NCBI GenBank assembly: GCA_903813345.2
Contig: CAIIXF020000003.1
Span: 14,584,931 to 14,648,930 of the forward strand
Reading direction: 5' to 3'
DNA length: 64,000 bases
Source of the DNA: Owenia fusiformis
Lineage: Eukaryota; Annelida; Polychaeta; Sabellida; Oweniidae
In this document: positions 47,446 to 59,724 of the stretch, one piece after another
How the letters are laid out: every line of letters starts with the position of its first letter
How positions within the stretch are numbered: the first letter of the stretch is position 1
The notes under the pieces: generated by a model
What the model was told of the DNA's origin: nothing
Seen by the model: only the letters and a program-made list of their open reading frames with translations
Databases searched by the model: none
Program-made: the position numbers and the translations under genes

Positions 47446-47622
47446 CAGTAAAGCTTGTATAGAAGAGCACCTCTGTAAGTGGAATACCTTCATGAAGAAA
47501 ACACTTTTCAGAATTTTACAAGCATTTGACTTTGTGTCGAATTGACTTCTGTAAGAGGAATACCTCCTGAATGGAACACCTTTTATAGGGACCAAAGTGT
47601 TCCACTAATGCAAGTTTTAATG
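47446..47622. mobile_element. Family B pogo-like MITE
   Basis: CAGTAAAGCTTGT opens after a TA, and GCAAGTTTTAATG closes it. GGACCAAAGTGTTCC is the shared interior word. The right TA is mutated to CA. Confidence 0.65.
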
Positions 47623-48550
47623 CAATTTCAATTAATTTCATAAGTATTGAGTGTTAGACCAGTCGCTATTCCATTTTTATATATCATTGCTGAATTAAGG
47701 ACATCGCTGATGGCCAAATAGCAAGAAATGAAAATAAGAAAATAATTGTAAAGAATATGCCATTTTCTGTTCAATTATATGAAATTATACTTTATACAGA
47801 TGTTTTTGTTAATTGTTATGAATTAATAATCATGATTGCAACTTATTTAACTTATCAATAGCTGTCTATCATGGATATTAATTAAAATCCAATTATCTTG
47901 TAAAAAGTTCATTTTATGACGTTTGAAAACCAATACTCATTAGTAAGCTATTTAAACTCCATAAAGATGTTAGCATGCAATATTGTCACTTGCATGAGAA
48001 ATATGGATATAAATATAAATAAATATAACTTTTTCACATTGTTTATATCTCATTTTTGATCACACAGTTAGAATTTGTTGTAAAAAAGTTAATAAGGTGG
48101 GACAAACGTGTTTGTTTTTATAATGATAATATGTGTACACAGATCCCAAATTTATCCCACTCTGTTTTCCTTAAGATGAAATTTGTTGACTTGTACTAAT
48201 CCCTAGTAATGAGAATAGCATTGTCTTAAAGGTGACATGATGCTCTTTGTAATTTGCAGATAATTTTGTTTTATGTTTCTATTAATGTATGATCGGGTGT
48301 GAAATTTCACACTTATTGGTTCATAGAGTAAGATAGATTACAACAGAATGCATTGTAATAATGCTTGCAATTATCTTTACGAATCAACATCCGTCCATCA
48401 AAACAGTCATCAAATTATATTTCTTAAATTCTGATTTGTCATTTGTGGGCATGTGGTCCATTGATGCATTATGGGTAATCCTTTCTTTTGTTTCTGCTGA
48501 TTTTGTAAGGGAATCATCATAATGTAGATCACATAGCATCTGCTGATGCG

Positions 48551-48727
48551 TAAACCGTCGTCTGCTCATTCTTAATTCGCATCATTTCTCTCTAAAATTT
48601 GAATAAAGTGGCAAATTTTCTTGCATTTTTATACACTTTAGACTGTCCTCTACAAGAATATTTAATCAATTCCTTTTTAATTTCACCAATTTCCTGTCTA
48701 TTTTTAATTTTAAAAGATGACTGTCAA
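48551..48727 (-). repeat. Family A copy, full length
   Basis: GTCGTCTGCTCATTC, CTCTCTAAAATTTGAATAAA and TTAAAAGATGACTGTC span it. Confidence 0.7.
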
Positions 48728-49109
48728 TAGAAATTATTCACGGATGGTCTACATAGATTGATGGTGATTGAGATTATAATGGGTAGTAATATGTTGTGAT
48801 GGAACCTTGCCATCAATCACTCAGATGTTTACATGACAATATGGGAATTCATTCCTTATGGAAGTCCATTCCAGAATTATCCGATGTTTTACTTCCTGCT
48901 CAGTGACCAATAATAAACCTTTAGGGAACATCACGACACGACTCATCTTAAAAGCGGCTGAAAAATTGATAGAATTGATATGCAATGACTGCCCCCTCTC
49001 ATACCTCTATTTGACTGATTATGACATGCTGAAGCAGAACTTTTTCTCTCTTTTTAGTGAGTCTGTTCTTGCTATTTCACATTTTCTCTGCATTCAGTAT
49101 GACATGTCA

Positions 49110-49232
49110 AGATTTCCGAATGTCATTCCTATATAATTTAGGTTATTGGCCAAACGCCTATTTACTCATTCTTTGCTGAATTCAGTCTTTTTTACTTTAC
49201 TGGCTTCAAAAACATGTCCAGTGTGACCATTT
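49110..49232 (-). repeat. Family A copy, 5' part lost
   Basis: CCTATATAATTTAGGTTATT, CGCCTATTTACTCATTCTTT and AAACATGTCCAGTGTGACC are recognisable. Confidence 0.5.
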
Positions 49233-49344
49233 TCTTTTGGGTGAGGACATTTTATCTATAGGCAATACATCATCTTAATCATACCGACTGTTTCTATCAA
49301 AGACGATTGTGAAATATAAGAGTGCCCAGCTGTATATTATCAAT

Positions 49345-49517
49345 AAGATCTCATTCCAAATACAATCTAGAGAGATAAATAATGAAATTAACAAGAAATA
49401 ATACAGACAGACATATAATCAACACTGTAAATTATACAAAAATGCCCAAAAATCAGACAGTTTATTCAAATTTTTGAGAGAAATCATGTGAAATATACTT
49501 GAGCAGACGGATATTTC
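49345..49517 (+). repeat. Family A copy
   Basis: AAATTATACAAAAATGCCCA, CAGTTTATTCAAATTTTTGA and GAGCAGACGGATATTTC are kept. Confidence 0.65.
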
Positions 49518-49651
49518 ATTTGGGTGTTATAAGAGTAATAATATTTTCATTCTCGACTGTCACATCATATTATACTGCATTGGACATTTGACGAGAGCTA
49601 CTTTAATTGTGATAATTGATCCGCTCCTTCAGAGTGGATGGAATTTCTCCA

Positions 49652-50285
49652 TCTTGAAATGTTACCCCATATGTTTTTTATAAATCATGTATACTTTATT
49701 CAAAATGAACATTTTGACCACAAATGTCATATTGACATCAAAACAGGTAATGGTCAGTATTTAAAGCCACTATATTTGCTTAAACCTTGTATGAGTATCT
49801 ACTAGTTTCTTAGAAACCTTGAAATGACACATTCCATATGTTTTTTATAAATCATGTATACTTTATTCAAAATAAACATTTTGATTACAAATGTCATATT
49901 GACATTGAAACAGGTATTGGTCAGTTCTTTAAAGCCACTATACTTGCTTAAACCTTGTATGAGTATCTACTAGTTTCTTAGAAACCTTGAAATGACACAT
50001 TCCATGTTTTTTATAACTCATGTATACTTTATTCAAAATAAACATTTTGACCACAAATGTCAGATTGACATTAAAACAGGTAATGGTCAGTATTTAAAGC
50101 CACTACTTGCTTAAACCTTGTATGAGTATCTACTAGTTTCTTAGAAACCTTGAAATGACACATTCCATATGTTTTTTATAACTCATGTATACTTTATTCA
50201 AAATGAACATTTTGACCACAAATGTCATATTGACATTAAAACAGGTATTGGTCAGTACTTTAAAACCACTAAACTTGCTTGTCTT
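49652..50285. repeat. ~166-bp tandem array, four units
   Basis: ATGTTTTTTATAAATCATGT begins units at 49671, 49838, 50004 and 50169. Each continues ACTTTATTCAAAATGAACAT, AACAGGTAATGGTCAGT and ACCTTGTATGAGTATCTACT. The last unit is cut short near 50285. Units are nearly identical, so the array is young. Confidence 0.9.
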
Positions 50286-51002
50286 ATGTCTAGTATCTAG
50301 ACCCCCCTCCCCCTCCCCGTTTCAACATCAAATGGAGGCATTCTGATTTATCAAGATTCCCTCTATATCTGATGCTTGAAAGGGGCTTGTATTCCAAGGG
50401 ATAGTACAGGCTGTAGATAGATCCCACAATGATGTTGCGGTAATATGTACATGTGGGGATGTCACAAGGGCTATATAGAAGCAAGACTGCATTATAACAT
50501 TTTCAACTTGACTTTAAATTTTAAGATTGATGTTTAATATATAGCAAGGTTATTTGTCTGACATACTGATCTACTCCCCTTGTATATCCTGAGGGACCGG
50601 GCCTAGTACATACGGAAGATCAAACTATTAAAAAGAGGACACAGAATTGACCTCATTCTCCATATATATTTTTATTTAGTCATCAGGGAAGTCACATGTG
50701 TATAAGTAATATCATTATTTGAGATGTTATAATTCTTTAATTGATATCATGAAGTCATTGACAACAACATATATAAGTCAGGATATGATGATATTTAATC
50801 CTCTCAGTTGGAGAAACTTGACAGCTGAAATTGAGATGTGTGCATAATGACATCATCTTATATGACAGATGGGTGTGAAGAAACATTGATATTATAAGGT
50901 TGTTATTTGAGGGGATATCTACTTTTCGCCCCCTGAACAACAACTGCTACGACTCCTCGACCCTGAACAACAATTCTAAACAAGCTTACTGAAGGAAGAT
51001 TT

Positions 51003-51150
51003 TTATGTCACCAAACCAGCGTGTATTTTTATGGTCTCGTTTTTTGTAGACAGTGTTTGGTGTTTGATGTTTGGCATTTGGTGGTTGGCAGTCGGTGTTC
51101 GGTGTCTGTAACAAATGGCATGTTAATGCCTTGTTACTCATTTGTGGTAT
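51003..51150 (-). repeat. Family C copy
   Basis: TTTTATGTCACCAAACC, GTGTTTGATGTTTGGCATTT and ACAAATGGCATGTTAATGCC follow in order. Confidence 0.6.
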
Positions 51151-52379
51151 TGTCTTGATTACATATATCTTATACATGTGTAATACAGGCCTCTGGTTAA
51201 AATTTGTATGAAGTATATGAATATCTGGCACGTGGAAAGTGATATGTTTTTGTTGTCTTGTGCCAATGGGTCATCTTGATTCACAAGGTTTCAGTTGCTC
51301 CCATAACACCGTGGAAGTCGAAGATGCTAATGGGTAGATGGGTAGGTGGGAAATCTTAGTCATCAAGATAATAAGCTCATCTAGCTACGGTTCACCCCGC
51401 GTGGTGAGTTTTTCAGGTAATTTTGTCATTTTCAATTACAAATATTAATGGAATTCTGCTGTGTGATATTTATGTGTTATTATATAAATAGTTCAAAATC
51501 AAAATATTTGAAATGACTTATCCTGTAAAGTCCGTCTTGGGTCCAGTTTTGAGCTAAAATAAGAAGGTGTAAAGAGGCTTTTCTTAGAAACCAATTATTC
51601 CCTTGTGATTTTGTATTTCAAGACTCAAACTAAAATTGATCACAATTCTATTATTCCTGAGAAAAGATCACATTTGTCAGGGATTATACACATTCCTGGG
51701 GCCCGGGCTGAAACTATGTGGCCAGGATTATGGATATCCAGTATTTGTTGAAACATACAGATGTAAAGATAATTGGCGTTAATTGAAAAGGAGGCTATTG
51801 CGGTCACTTCATGGGATGAATGTCAATTGTATAAAAGTCTCCATTGACGCTTTTGTTATAAAAAAATGTTAACGAGACCCTGCTTTCTTCTATCGTTCAC
51901 CTCTATTGAAGACCTTTACTCCAGTAATATATAAGAAGTAAAACATTATGAGTGATAATACTGATGTAGTTTATAACAGGAATATTCATGTATCTTTTTC
52001 TTGCCAATTTTCTATGTATTCTATTATATTTTATAACATCTAAAATCAGGTGATGCTTCTATAATTTTTAAATATTCGCCTTAATATGGATTACTATTGT
52101 AGGCCTGAACTACTTTTGGAAGCACTAATTACTCATTTTAGCCAAATTATAGCCCTCTAATAGGACAATCCTTGCTTCTCTTGTCAGAGACAAAAATCTT
52201 AAAAGCAAATTTTTTTCAATAATGCATGAAGCTCCTATTGTGACTTGTTTTAGTTAAGCCATAAATTAGTTATTAACGTCAAATCTGGTACTTTATGATT
52301 CAAAATCGGCAATACAATAGCGCTATATATCATGAGTGACTAACTTTTGAGGCTATTATCCACAATAGCACAGAGGCTT

Positions 52380-52740
52380 ACATTTAAGTTTTTTACCGTT
52401 GCTCATTTTTTAACGTGGACAAATTGCATTATGATTGGCTGTGATGGCTATGGATTGTGGGATAGTGCGCTAACGCCATTATTTCGCCTAACACTGTCTA
52501 ACTAAGATTAATGACCCTGTCCTTTGTCAGAATCCAGGCTCATTTAAATATAAATATTCGGTATAGAGATTAATCGGTGGAAGGAAATTTGTTAATTTGA
52601 CGATTTTCCATTCACATTCATAACCATACATTAATCCTCATTTCGGCTGAGAAAGAAAATTGTCGATTTTAATTCAATGTTCAGTCATTTATGTCTTAAA
52701 TTAATTATTGCAGAGGCACATTTGTTAGACATGTCCTTCA
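52380..52740. promoter_or_regulatory. Candidate intronic regulatory element
   Basis: Repeat-free DNA with AACGTGGAC, CCTTTGTC (SOX-like), AAGATTAATGACC, TAATCC (paired/bicoid-like) and TTAAATTAATTATTGC. Motif density only, conservation unknown. Confidence 0.2.
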
Positions 52741-52900
52741 CTACTAGTTATGGTTCGGAGTTTGATTATGTTGGAAATATTTCTATAAAATAGACTTGTC
52801 TTACAGAACAAATCGAGTTTCTTGTCACACATACTTTACCGCCATCTACTTCCTGTGGAAGAAGCTGTAAACATAGAAAGGAATACCTATTACTCCAACA

Positions 52901-53106
52901 ACAGTGATCTCCCTAGCATTAAAGCACATGGGCGCAGCACCCACCTTAGATTTTGAAAATAGACTTGCACCCACCTGAAAATCCATTTGCACCCACTTGA
53001 AAGTGAGAAAAATCATGAAAAATTGGCATTTTTTGACCAATTTTGGTCTGAATTGTGAAAATGAGAATTTTGCACTTACTTGAGAAAAAATCCTGTGGAG
53101 ATCACT
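52901..53106 (-). mobile_element. Family E, hAT-like miniature element, better copy
   Basis: AGTGATCTCC at 52902-52911 is perfectly inverted at 53097-53106, preceded by C on the left (CAGTG). CACCCACTTGAAAG and TTTTTGACCAATTTTGGTCT match the 1755-1887 copy in reverse. Confidence 0.6.
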
Positions 53107-53817
53107 CGACAAGTTTTACTTTTCTAATATTCTTTAATGACATTCTTGCTCTGCTATGTTCTCTGATGCTTTACTTACTCTCTGCTACTTGTATTTACTC
53201 AAGTCATTTCTGTATATAAAATATAAATCAAGTTTACTGAATAATAAATCTCTTTTGCCTTCAACAGTAGGTCTACCTTGGTCATTATGGGACTTTTGTC
53301 CTTTGGTGGAGGGGGGAGGGTTTAACGCACTACAATGAAAATGACAGGTTCATCCAGTCTAGTTTAGTTAAAAAAATACATGAAAATAATCTTGTGTATT
53401 TAAGTTGTTAATCGACCATTATCAATTTGCATAACATTCTTTTGCTCTCATCTATATTATAATTGCTTTATATCGAAGTCACAGTGATCTTCAACATATG
53501 TCGCAATTTGTTGATTTCACTTATTGACATTCTAATTATTATAAGCTCCCAAATTAACATTGATTAATGGGTATCCTGATTAATTACAATTTTTTAAAAA
53601 CTTTTTTCAAAATTTGATTTTTGGATGTGGGTCCATTGAATATTTCAGAATATAAGAATTGGGATTGACATCTGATTTATATCGTTTGAAATAATGCTGA
53701 AATTGTGACAAAACCGTTTTATGGTCCCTAAAACAAGTTACTATATACAGAATGTTAATCTTGGTTTAAAAAGGGTGAAAAATGATGTTATATCAAAGAA
53801 TACAGTTTTCCAAAAGG

Positions 53818-53902
53818 AATGAAGTATGTACTCTAAATAGATACAAAGAATAAGAATTTCAGACATTTAATTCAAGTTACAGAGCAAAAATGGCAAAATT
53901 AA
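53818..53902 (+). repeat. Family A copy, 3' half, diverged
   Basis: ATGAAGTATGTACTCTAAAT and CAGACATTTAATTCAAGTTA are recognisable. Confidence 0.45.
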
Positions 53903-54091
53903 ATTTTTGAACTTTTTGCGATGGAAATAAATATATGTGTCTATATTTGAACATGATTGAAAGCACTTGTAATATTTTTCATTATTTTTCAACTTAGAAG
54001 GCTCGATAATGAACCTTGAGCCTCTTTCTGGCAGATGTCATCCTTACAACGAAACATCGACGGAGTCTGATTTGTTTTCTATCAATACATA

Positions 54092-54208
54092 AAACCAGAG
54101 AGAAATTTCCAAAGAATATTCAAACCAATATGAAGTAATCATGCGCAATTGTCATAAAATACCAGAAATTCAAACACTTCTTTTAAAATTTGCGGAGAAC
54201 ATCATGAA
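54092..54208 (+). repeat. Family A copy, diverged
   Basis: CCAATATGAAGTAATCATG and CAAACACTTCTTTTAAAATT keep the order of landmarks. Confidence 0.45.
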
Positions 54209-54559
54209 ATTGTGATATTTGATGAATTGTTTGGAAGGATTTTATATTACGAGTGAGGCCCCATTCTTCTTAAGCCCTCTCTAGCTGTCAATCATTTCAA
54301 AATAAATCGAATATATGTTGAGATAACGGATTTTATTGATTGATATGTACATGATTTAATGATAGTACCATGTACCATGTATATTTATCAAACCCTTATC
54401 AATATATTTGGGCTCAATTCAATGTTTGAGAACTAGTTCTATAACATAAGGTTTCGACAGAATTTTCGACAGTTAGTACTTTCATTTGTACCTTCTCAAT
54501 AGTTTGATATCAACGTACTTCCGTTTGTATCTTTCTGAAGCATGTGGTTTCACTTAAAA

Positions 54560-54830
54560 AGGACTCTTTAAGAAATTAAAAATAAGCATGATAAACAGAT
54601 ATTTCTAAAGCTCAAACTCAAGCCTGCTTATCAAGACCCCTGATATTTGTTAACATTGATGCAACTGTAATTAAAATTAATTGAGTTGTGAGATAAATTA
54701 CAAAAGGAGATGTTCAGATGGTTATTAAGGAGCGTTGTCAATTAAATTAGAATTTAAGGCTTTGATAGTTATTTAAGCTTCCGTCAAATGTGTTCTATTC
54801 ATAAATAAATGTTTGAGACTATCGTTAGAT
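54560..54830. promoter_or_regulatory. Candidate intronic regulatory element
   Basis: Homeodomain-like words (TTAAAATTAATTGAG, GTCAATTAAATTAG), CTTTGATAG and CAGATGG E-box lie together in repeat-free DNA. Speculative. Confidence 0.18.
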
Positions 54831-54835
54831 TGAAA

Positions 54836-54985
54836 TGTGAAATAAAGTAGAAACAATTGCTATCACTGACAATAAAGAAAATAGGCATGATGTGTACCTT
54901 TCAAATTGTATAGAAATCCCAAAAAATGAGAAATTTTATTCAAATTTTAGAGAGAAAAAGCGCGAAATAGAATGACGAGCAGACG
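54836..54985 (+). repeat. Family A copy
   Basis: AAATTGTATAGAAATCCCAA, TTATTCAAATTTTAGAGAGA and GAGCAGACGACATT are kept. Confidence 0.7.
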
Positions 54986-55205
54986 ACATTCCCAGCAGGG
55001 TGTCGCATATTTATCCAGGTATATAATATGAGGTAAAATCATCAAAAGAAATCAATGATGCTCAATTAATCTTTTCAACATGTTTTTATGACAATTTGTC
55101 TGATTGATATTTGTAATTATCAATTGAAAATTCCCCATCGCAACTAAATCACTTAATTCATTAAGTCAGTGATCGGGCATATCTTTAATTGTACTTTCTA
55201 TAAAC

Positions 55206-55374
55206 TATATCCGTCTGCTCTTGATTAGCACACAGAATTTCTCTGTAAAATTTGAATGAAGTGAATAATTTTCCTGCATATATATTCACTTTAAAGTGTT
55301 AGTTACACATCTGGCCATTTCATTTGTTGGTAATTTTTCTGTGTTTCGCCTATTTTACATTTTAAAACATACTT
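55206..55374 (-). repeat. Family A copy, immediately left of the family D element
   Basis: ATCCGTCTGCTCTTG, CTGTAAAATTTGAATGAAGT and ACATTTTAAAACATAC span it. Confidence 0.65.
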
Positions 55375-55429
55375 ACCCTTATTAACATGTATTTTATTGA
55401 TTGTTACATCATATTACTATTACAAATAT

Positions 55430-55438
55430 ATATTTTTC
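55430..55438. repeat. Left 9-bp target-site duplication
   Basis: ATATTTTTC, repeated exactly at 55810-55818 on the other side of the family D element. Confidence 0.75.
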
Positions 55439-55809
55439 TACCCTTTGCATTCGTTTGACTTCACTTCTTAAAAGAGAGCTTCGTCTTCACTCTTTCAAAC
55501 TAAAATAAACCTGTGAACAAACCGCGCCAATCAGTGTTCGTCGGCCAAATTTGACCGACGTTCTTTATATGGTCATTCCTTCTGACGTCATCGTTGAGCC
55601 CGGAATTGACCAATGACATGTGCATATTTAATTAGAACGCATTTGGCGTATGTTTCTTCAAGCTCGCTGATTGGTGGAAGGTCAGCGCGTAGGTCAAAAG
55701 TGATTTACCCAAACTGTCGCCAGTACCCGTCGTGGGGGCGGGGCTACTAAACTGTAATATGGTCTCTGCTAGGCAGAGTGTAGTTTAACTAGACTCTGCA
55801 CGCAGGGTA
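55439..55809. mobile_element. Family D full copy (371 bp), MULE-like, carrying promoter-type motifs
   Basis: The ends are TACCCTTTGCA and, inverted, TACCCTGCGTGCA, flanked by the 9-bp direct repeat ATATTTTTC. A 9-bp duplication fits Mutator-like elements. The interior is far more GC-rich than the surroundings. It holds CCAAT boxes at 55527 and 55610 and reversed at 55670, TGACGTCA at 55583-55590, GGGGGCGGGGC at 55734-55744 and a 22-bp near-palindrome at 55539-55560. No coding frame. Relatives are at 1314-1373 and 18368-18421. Confidence 0.7.
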
Positions 55810-55818
55810 ATATTTTTC
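55810..55818. repeat. Right 9-bp target-site duplication
   Basis: ATATTTTTC, the partner of 55430-55438. Confidence 0.75.
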
Positions 55819-56154
55819 TATGCTTTTTTTATTATACACATAGTATTATCATGGGCTTTCAACTAGAATTGAGAGCCCATGATATTATGGAAAAGTAACC
55901 TATTGAAAACATTTATGATGTAATTTGTGATATGTCTCCTATAAGATCATTTAAATAAATATATAGGGGCATGAAGTTAATTGGGTGGGGGGATTGTGAA
56001 CATTTTGAAGAATAGCCTTGAGTAAATCCATCAAGAGGACAGATTAGATAAATTATAAGCTTCCTAGGGGTAAGGTATTGTGAACCTTAACCATTTTATG
56101 CATAATAACTTCAAAAAACATTCTAGTATCAGAGCAAAGGTCAGAAACCATAAT

Positions 56155-56335
56155 ATTGTCCATTTGTTCATGCTTATTTCACATCATTTCTTTCTTAAAT
56201 TTGACTGAACTGCTTGATTTTCTCACATTTCCATACAATTTAGTGTCTGTTCTTTATTTCTAACTATTTCACTTCTTGCTTATTCCTCTTTATATCACCC
56301 AATTTCGCATTTTAAAGCATAACCACCATTTTGAA
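56155..56335 (-). repeat. Family A copy
   Basis: GTCCATTTGTTCATGCTTAT, TTTGACTGAACTGCTTGATT and CATAACCACCATTTTG are in order. Confidence 0.6.
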
Positions 56336-57061
56336 AAGCCAGTGGATTGTGGCCATGTTGGTTATGATTTGAGTGCTGTTGCCACTGGCAGGTCTTTCAT
56401 CATCATCAATTGTTCATTAATCCATGTCACAGTCGTGATAACTCATAATTAATGGTGCCAAATACTCCAGTGTATATATCTTAGTTCAAACTGTGCTTAT
56501 TCAGACTCATATTTTCTTCCCAACCTTTTTTTGTTTTTTCATTCGATCTAAAGCATACATGGATTTCCTCGTTTTTGGGTATATCTCTTGTCACTGTTCT
56601 ATTTTGGCTCTTTGGGGTGAGGATTTCAAAATCAGTTTCTGGACGTGAGCATGCATTTTTTGCTTTGTTTGTTAAGCCATAAGTTCAGACTCATATTTAT
56701 CTTTTAGGTAAAACCTCCTTGCCTTATCTCATATTAGGGTCAACATGAGACCATATATTTGGATGAATTTTAAATTCCAACCATGCCATTCAACTAACTA
56801 ACTACTGTTTTTACTTATCCTTGAGGATTTCTTTTTGCAATAGGACTGAATATCTAACTTAAAGTGATCCATCAAAGAGATCCACAATTCTTTCTATCAC
56901 ACCCATGTGATCAGAGTTTATTGCAAAATGATGGGCCGATATTTCATTGCGTTGTCATGTATCTTTCACGCCATCCTTCAAGCATATGTATCTTAAGATA
57001 ATCAATGTGTTTTGTGGAAAACTGTTATTTAGATTCCCGTGAATAAAATCATAAGATATCC

Positions 57062-57215
57062 AGTGGTCATGGTTTAAAATGCAAAATAGAGTGAAAAAGC
57101 GGAAGAAACGGGGAGTAAAGCATACAGGTATTCGGTTGACACCCTAAATTACTTGAAATAAATGAAAAAACAGGCACATCAATAAAATTTTAGAGTGAAA
57201 TTCTACTGAATGGTA
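57062..57215 (+). repeat. Family A copy, best-kept 5' half
   Basis: GGTCATGGTTTAAAATGCAA and AATAGAGTGAAAAAGCGG are kept. The 3' end is diverged. Confidence 0.6.
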
Positions 57216-57575
57216 TAAACAGACTTAAATCCAGGTCAAGAAAGTAATTTTTGCCATCATGAAAGTTTGTTGGTCATTCTTTAATTTTAGAATTCTTAGA
57301 TAAAAAGATGCTATAGAATGCCATGGTAAGTATTAATTCATCATTTCAAGTAGATCGTCATTTTACGTTTATTCCGAGAAAATGTAGTCATTCCTTTCCG
57401 CTTGTTTATTCATGTAGAACAGAGGACCAAGTGTTAATAAAGTCTGCCTCATTGAGAATATACAAATTAATAAATTGATATGTTTAATATATAATGAATA
57501 ACTCCATATTCAATTTAAAGATCTGTAGAAATAATTTGATAATGTTAAATTACTAATTTGAGGTATAATATATAC

Positions 57576-57750
57576 CTGAATAATTTGATTCGTAAAATGA
57601 TTCAGTTGAGAGATATACTGAATAACGTGATATGCAAAATGAATAATTTGATATGTAAAATGAATTTGATATTTAAAATGAATAATTTGATATGCAAACT
57701 GAATGATATGATATGCAAAATGATGATATTTAAAATGAACAATTTGAGTT
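57576..57750. repeat. ~20-bp minisatellite AATTTGATATGCAAAATGA
   Basis: Eight or so imperfect units. Frames on both strands stay open across it and give Tyr/His/Ile- or Asn/Met-rich repeats, a by-product of the unit. Confidence 0.75.
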
Positions 57751-58332
57751 ACAACCTGTTTTTTAATGTACATATATCAACGCGAGCAAAAACATGTAAA
57801 GAGACACAAGTGCAATTACAACTAGAAAAATAGCTTATGTCAATCAGTTAAGTAAAGTTAAGCCGACCTTATATCAATAAACTTATAAGTTTAAAACTAT
57901 TTTTATTTGAAAACACATTTATCATACAGCATTAATCTCTATTATTCATATAAATAAATTGAACTAATCAAATCATTGATTAGCTTCGACAAGATAACAT
58001 ACAACTTGAAACGTAATTTTTAATTGATATAAAAGTAATATATCAATTCAGAGACAAAAGAACCAGACAAAATCAATTAAATTATATTTATAGCTTATTG
58101 TGTAAGCAATTATACATAGATGCTATTGAGGATATTGTATATTCATTTTCATAATTCAAGTTTAGAAATTGATGTGAGAATATAACCTGACTGACTACCT
58201 ATAGTATATCCCTATCGGGGGGGGGGATTTTTATGGGTGGGGGGTTTTTAGGTAGCAAAGAAGATAAGGTTGAGTCCAATTAAAATGACATTAAACTGCA
58301 GGTTAAGTAAACTTTTGAATCATTGTAGTCAT

Positions 58333-58480
58333 TTTTATGTCACTACCAGAATTGGTGACATATTGTTATTGTCTCAGCGGTTGATGTTTGGTGGTTAGCA
58401 TTTGGTAGGTGGTGTTCACCAGTCTGTGTCTGCAACAAATGGCAGGTGATGACATTTTGCATGTTAATGCCTTGTTTATG
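58333..58480 (-). repeat. Family C copy
   Basis: TTTTATGTCACTACC, GTTGATGTTTGGTGGTTAGC, GCAACAAATGGCAGGTG and CATGTTAATGCCTTGTT. Confidence 0.6.
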
Positions 58481-58510
58481 GTCTTGATGTCCTATTTTAT
58501 CATTCTCTAG

Positions 58511-58690
58511 CAGTAAGCCCTGTATAGGTGAAAATCTAATCTGAAATGAACACCCTCCAAATGGGATTACATTGGAAATATTCCAAATGGGAAAACAATG
58601 GGGATAATGAGTGAACTCACATTTAGTCCCATTCAATCAGAAACTGCTTAATATGAACACCTCTCAAAGTGAATATTTCTAGTGTTAATC
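58511..58690. mobile_element. Family B MITE, right end unclear
   Basis: CAGTAAGCCCTGTATAGG starts it. GAACACCTCTCAAAGTG is near the other end, whose terminus is worn. Confidence 0.45.
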
Positions 58691-59546
58691 TTTCAGAAAA
58701 TGTTTATCTTGTTTGCCCCGGCATTCCTCCTTCAGTTCATTTTTCAATTAGATCTGCTAAAAACAGTTGAATAAATCATCCATTCTAATTGGTCAGGCAT
58801 TAATGATTGAGCCTAACAAATAGGCTATGTCGGCTATCATGTCAAAAAGACGGTTGTTCACTGAAGTGAATAAGGTGTCATGTTTCATGAAAAAATATGG
58901 CCTTTAAACTTAGAGTTTGATGATTTGGTCATTAGTTATGTGTCTAGCTATCTCGTTTAATGAATAACAATCCCATTGGTCATCGCTCGGAGAAAAATTT
59001 GGAAGTTTCTACTTAATCCGCCTATAATTGGTAGGAGGAAAAATTGGCAATGGGGAGAGAGGGGGTAGGGCAGTTTATTCCTAATGGGGGGGTGTAAGCT
59101 AGATGGCATGATTGTTTCTAATTTTCATCCTGAAGAGATTGAGTTTACAGGAATTTTTGCATTATTATTTTATTCATATACTGATGTATGATGAAAATTC
59201 ATTAACAGTAACATTGCATTTTGTAAAACACATCTCGTTAACAATTGCTACGTTTTTTTTATGGCTATTTGTACGGGAAATATGCTGAGGATGTCAATCA
59301 GACTTCACTAGTTCGATGTCATGGAGTTAATGAAATAAAAGCTAACTATTGACATACATCTCTGAACAAACGAATTGACAGATTCTAAATATTTAAAGTA
59401 AATTATACATACATTGAAATGCGAAATTGATATTTTCAATTAAGTTTCAAAAAATTGCTAGTTCTTTGATGTTTGACTTTTGACAATCGGTGACATGTAG
59501 TTATTGTTTTTATGTCTCATTTTGTGACTGTACGTATGTAAAATGT

Positions 59547-59724
59547 CTGACGGTCATGTTTTAGAATGTAAAATACAGTGGAAAAATGGGAAATAAGCAA
59601 TGAATAAAATAAACAAGCATGAGCATGATATACTAAATTGTTTAGATATGTCAAAAAATTAGGTCACTCATCCAAATTTTATTGAGAAATCATATGAAAT
59701 TGACACAAGCAGACGGCGATTTTA
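59547..59724 (+). repeat. Family A copy
   Basis: GGTCATGTTTTAGAATGTAA, AATACAGTGG and AAGCAGACGGCGATTTT bound it. Confidence 0.65.

Noticed and set aside
52846-53112. 88-codon minus-strand frame at 52.9 kb and 70-codon frame at 1.7 kb as related genes
   Set aside because: Both are translations of family E elements, and the shared peptide follows from the shared DNA.
57510-57833. Open frames of 87 and 91 codons on both strands
   Set aside because: They arise from the ~20-bp minisatellite, whose unit happens to lack stops.
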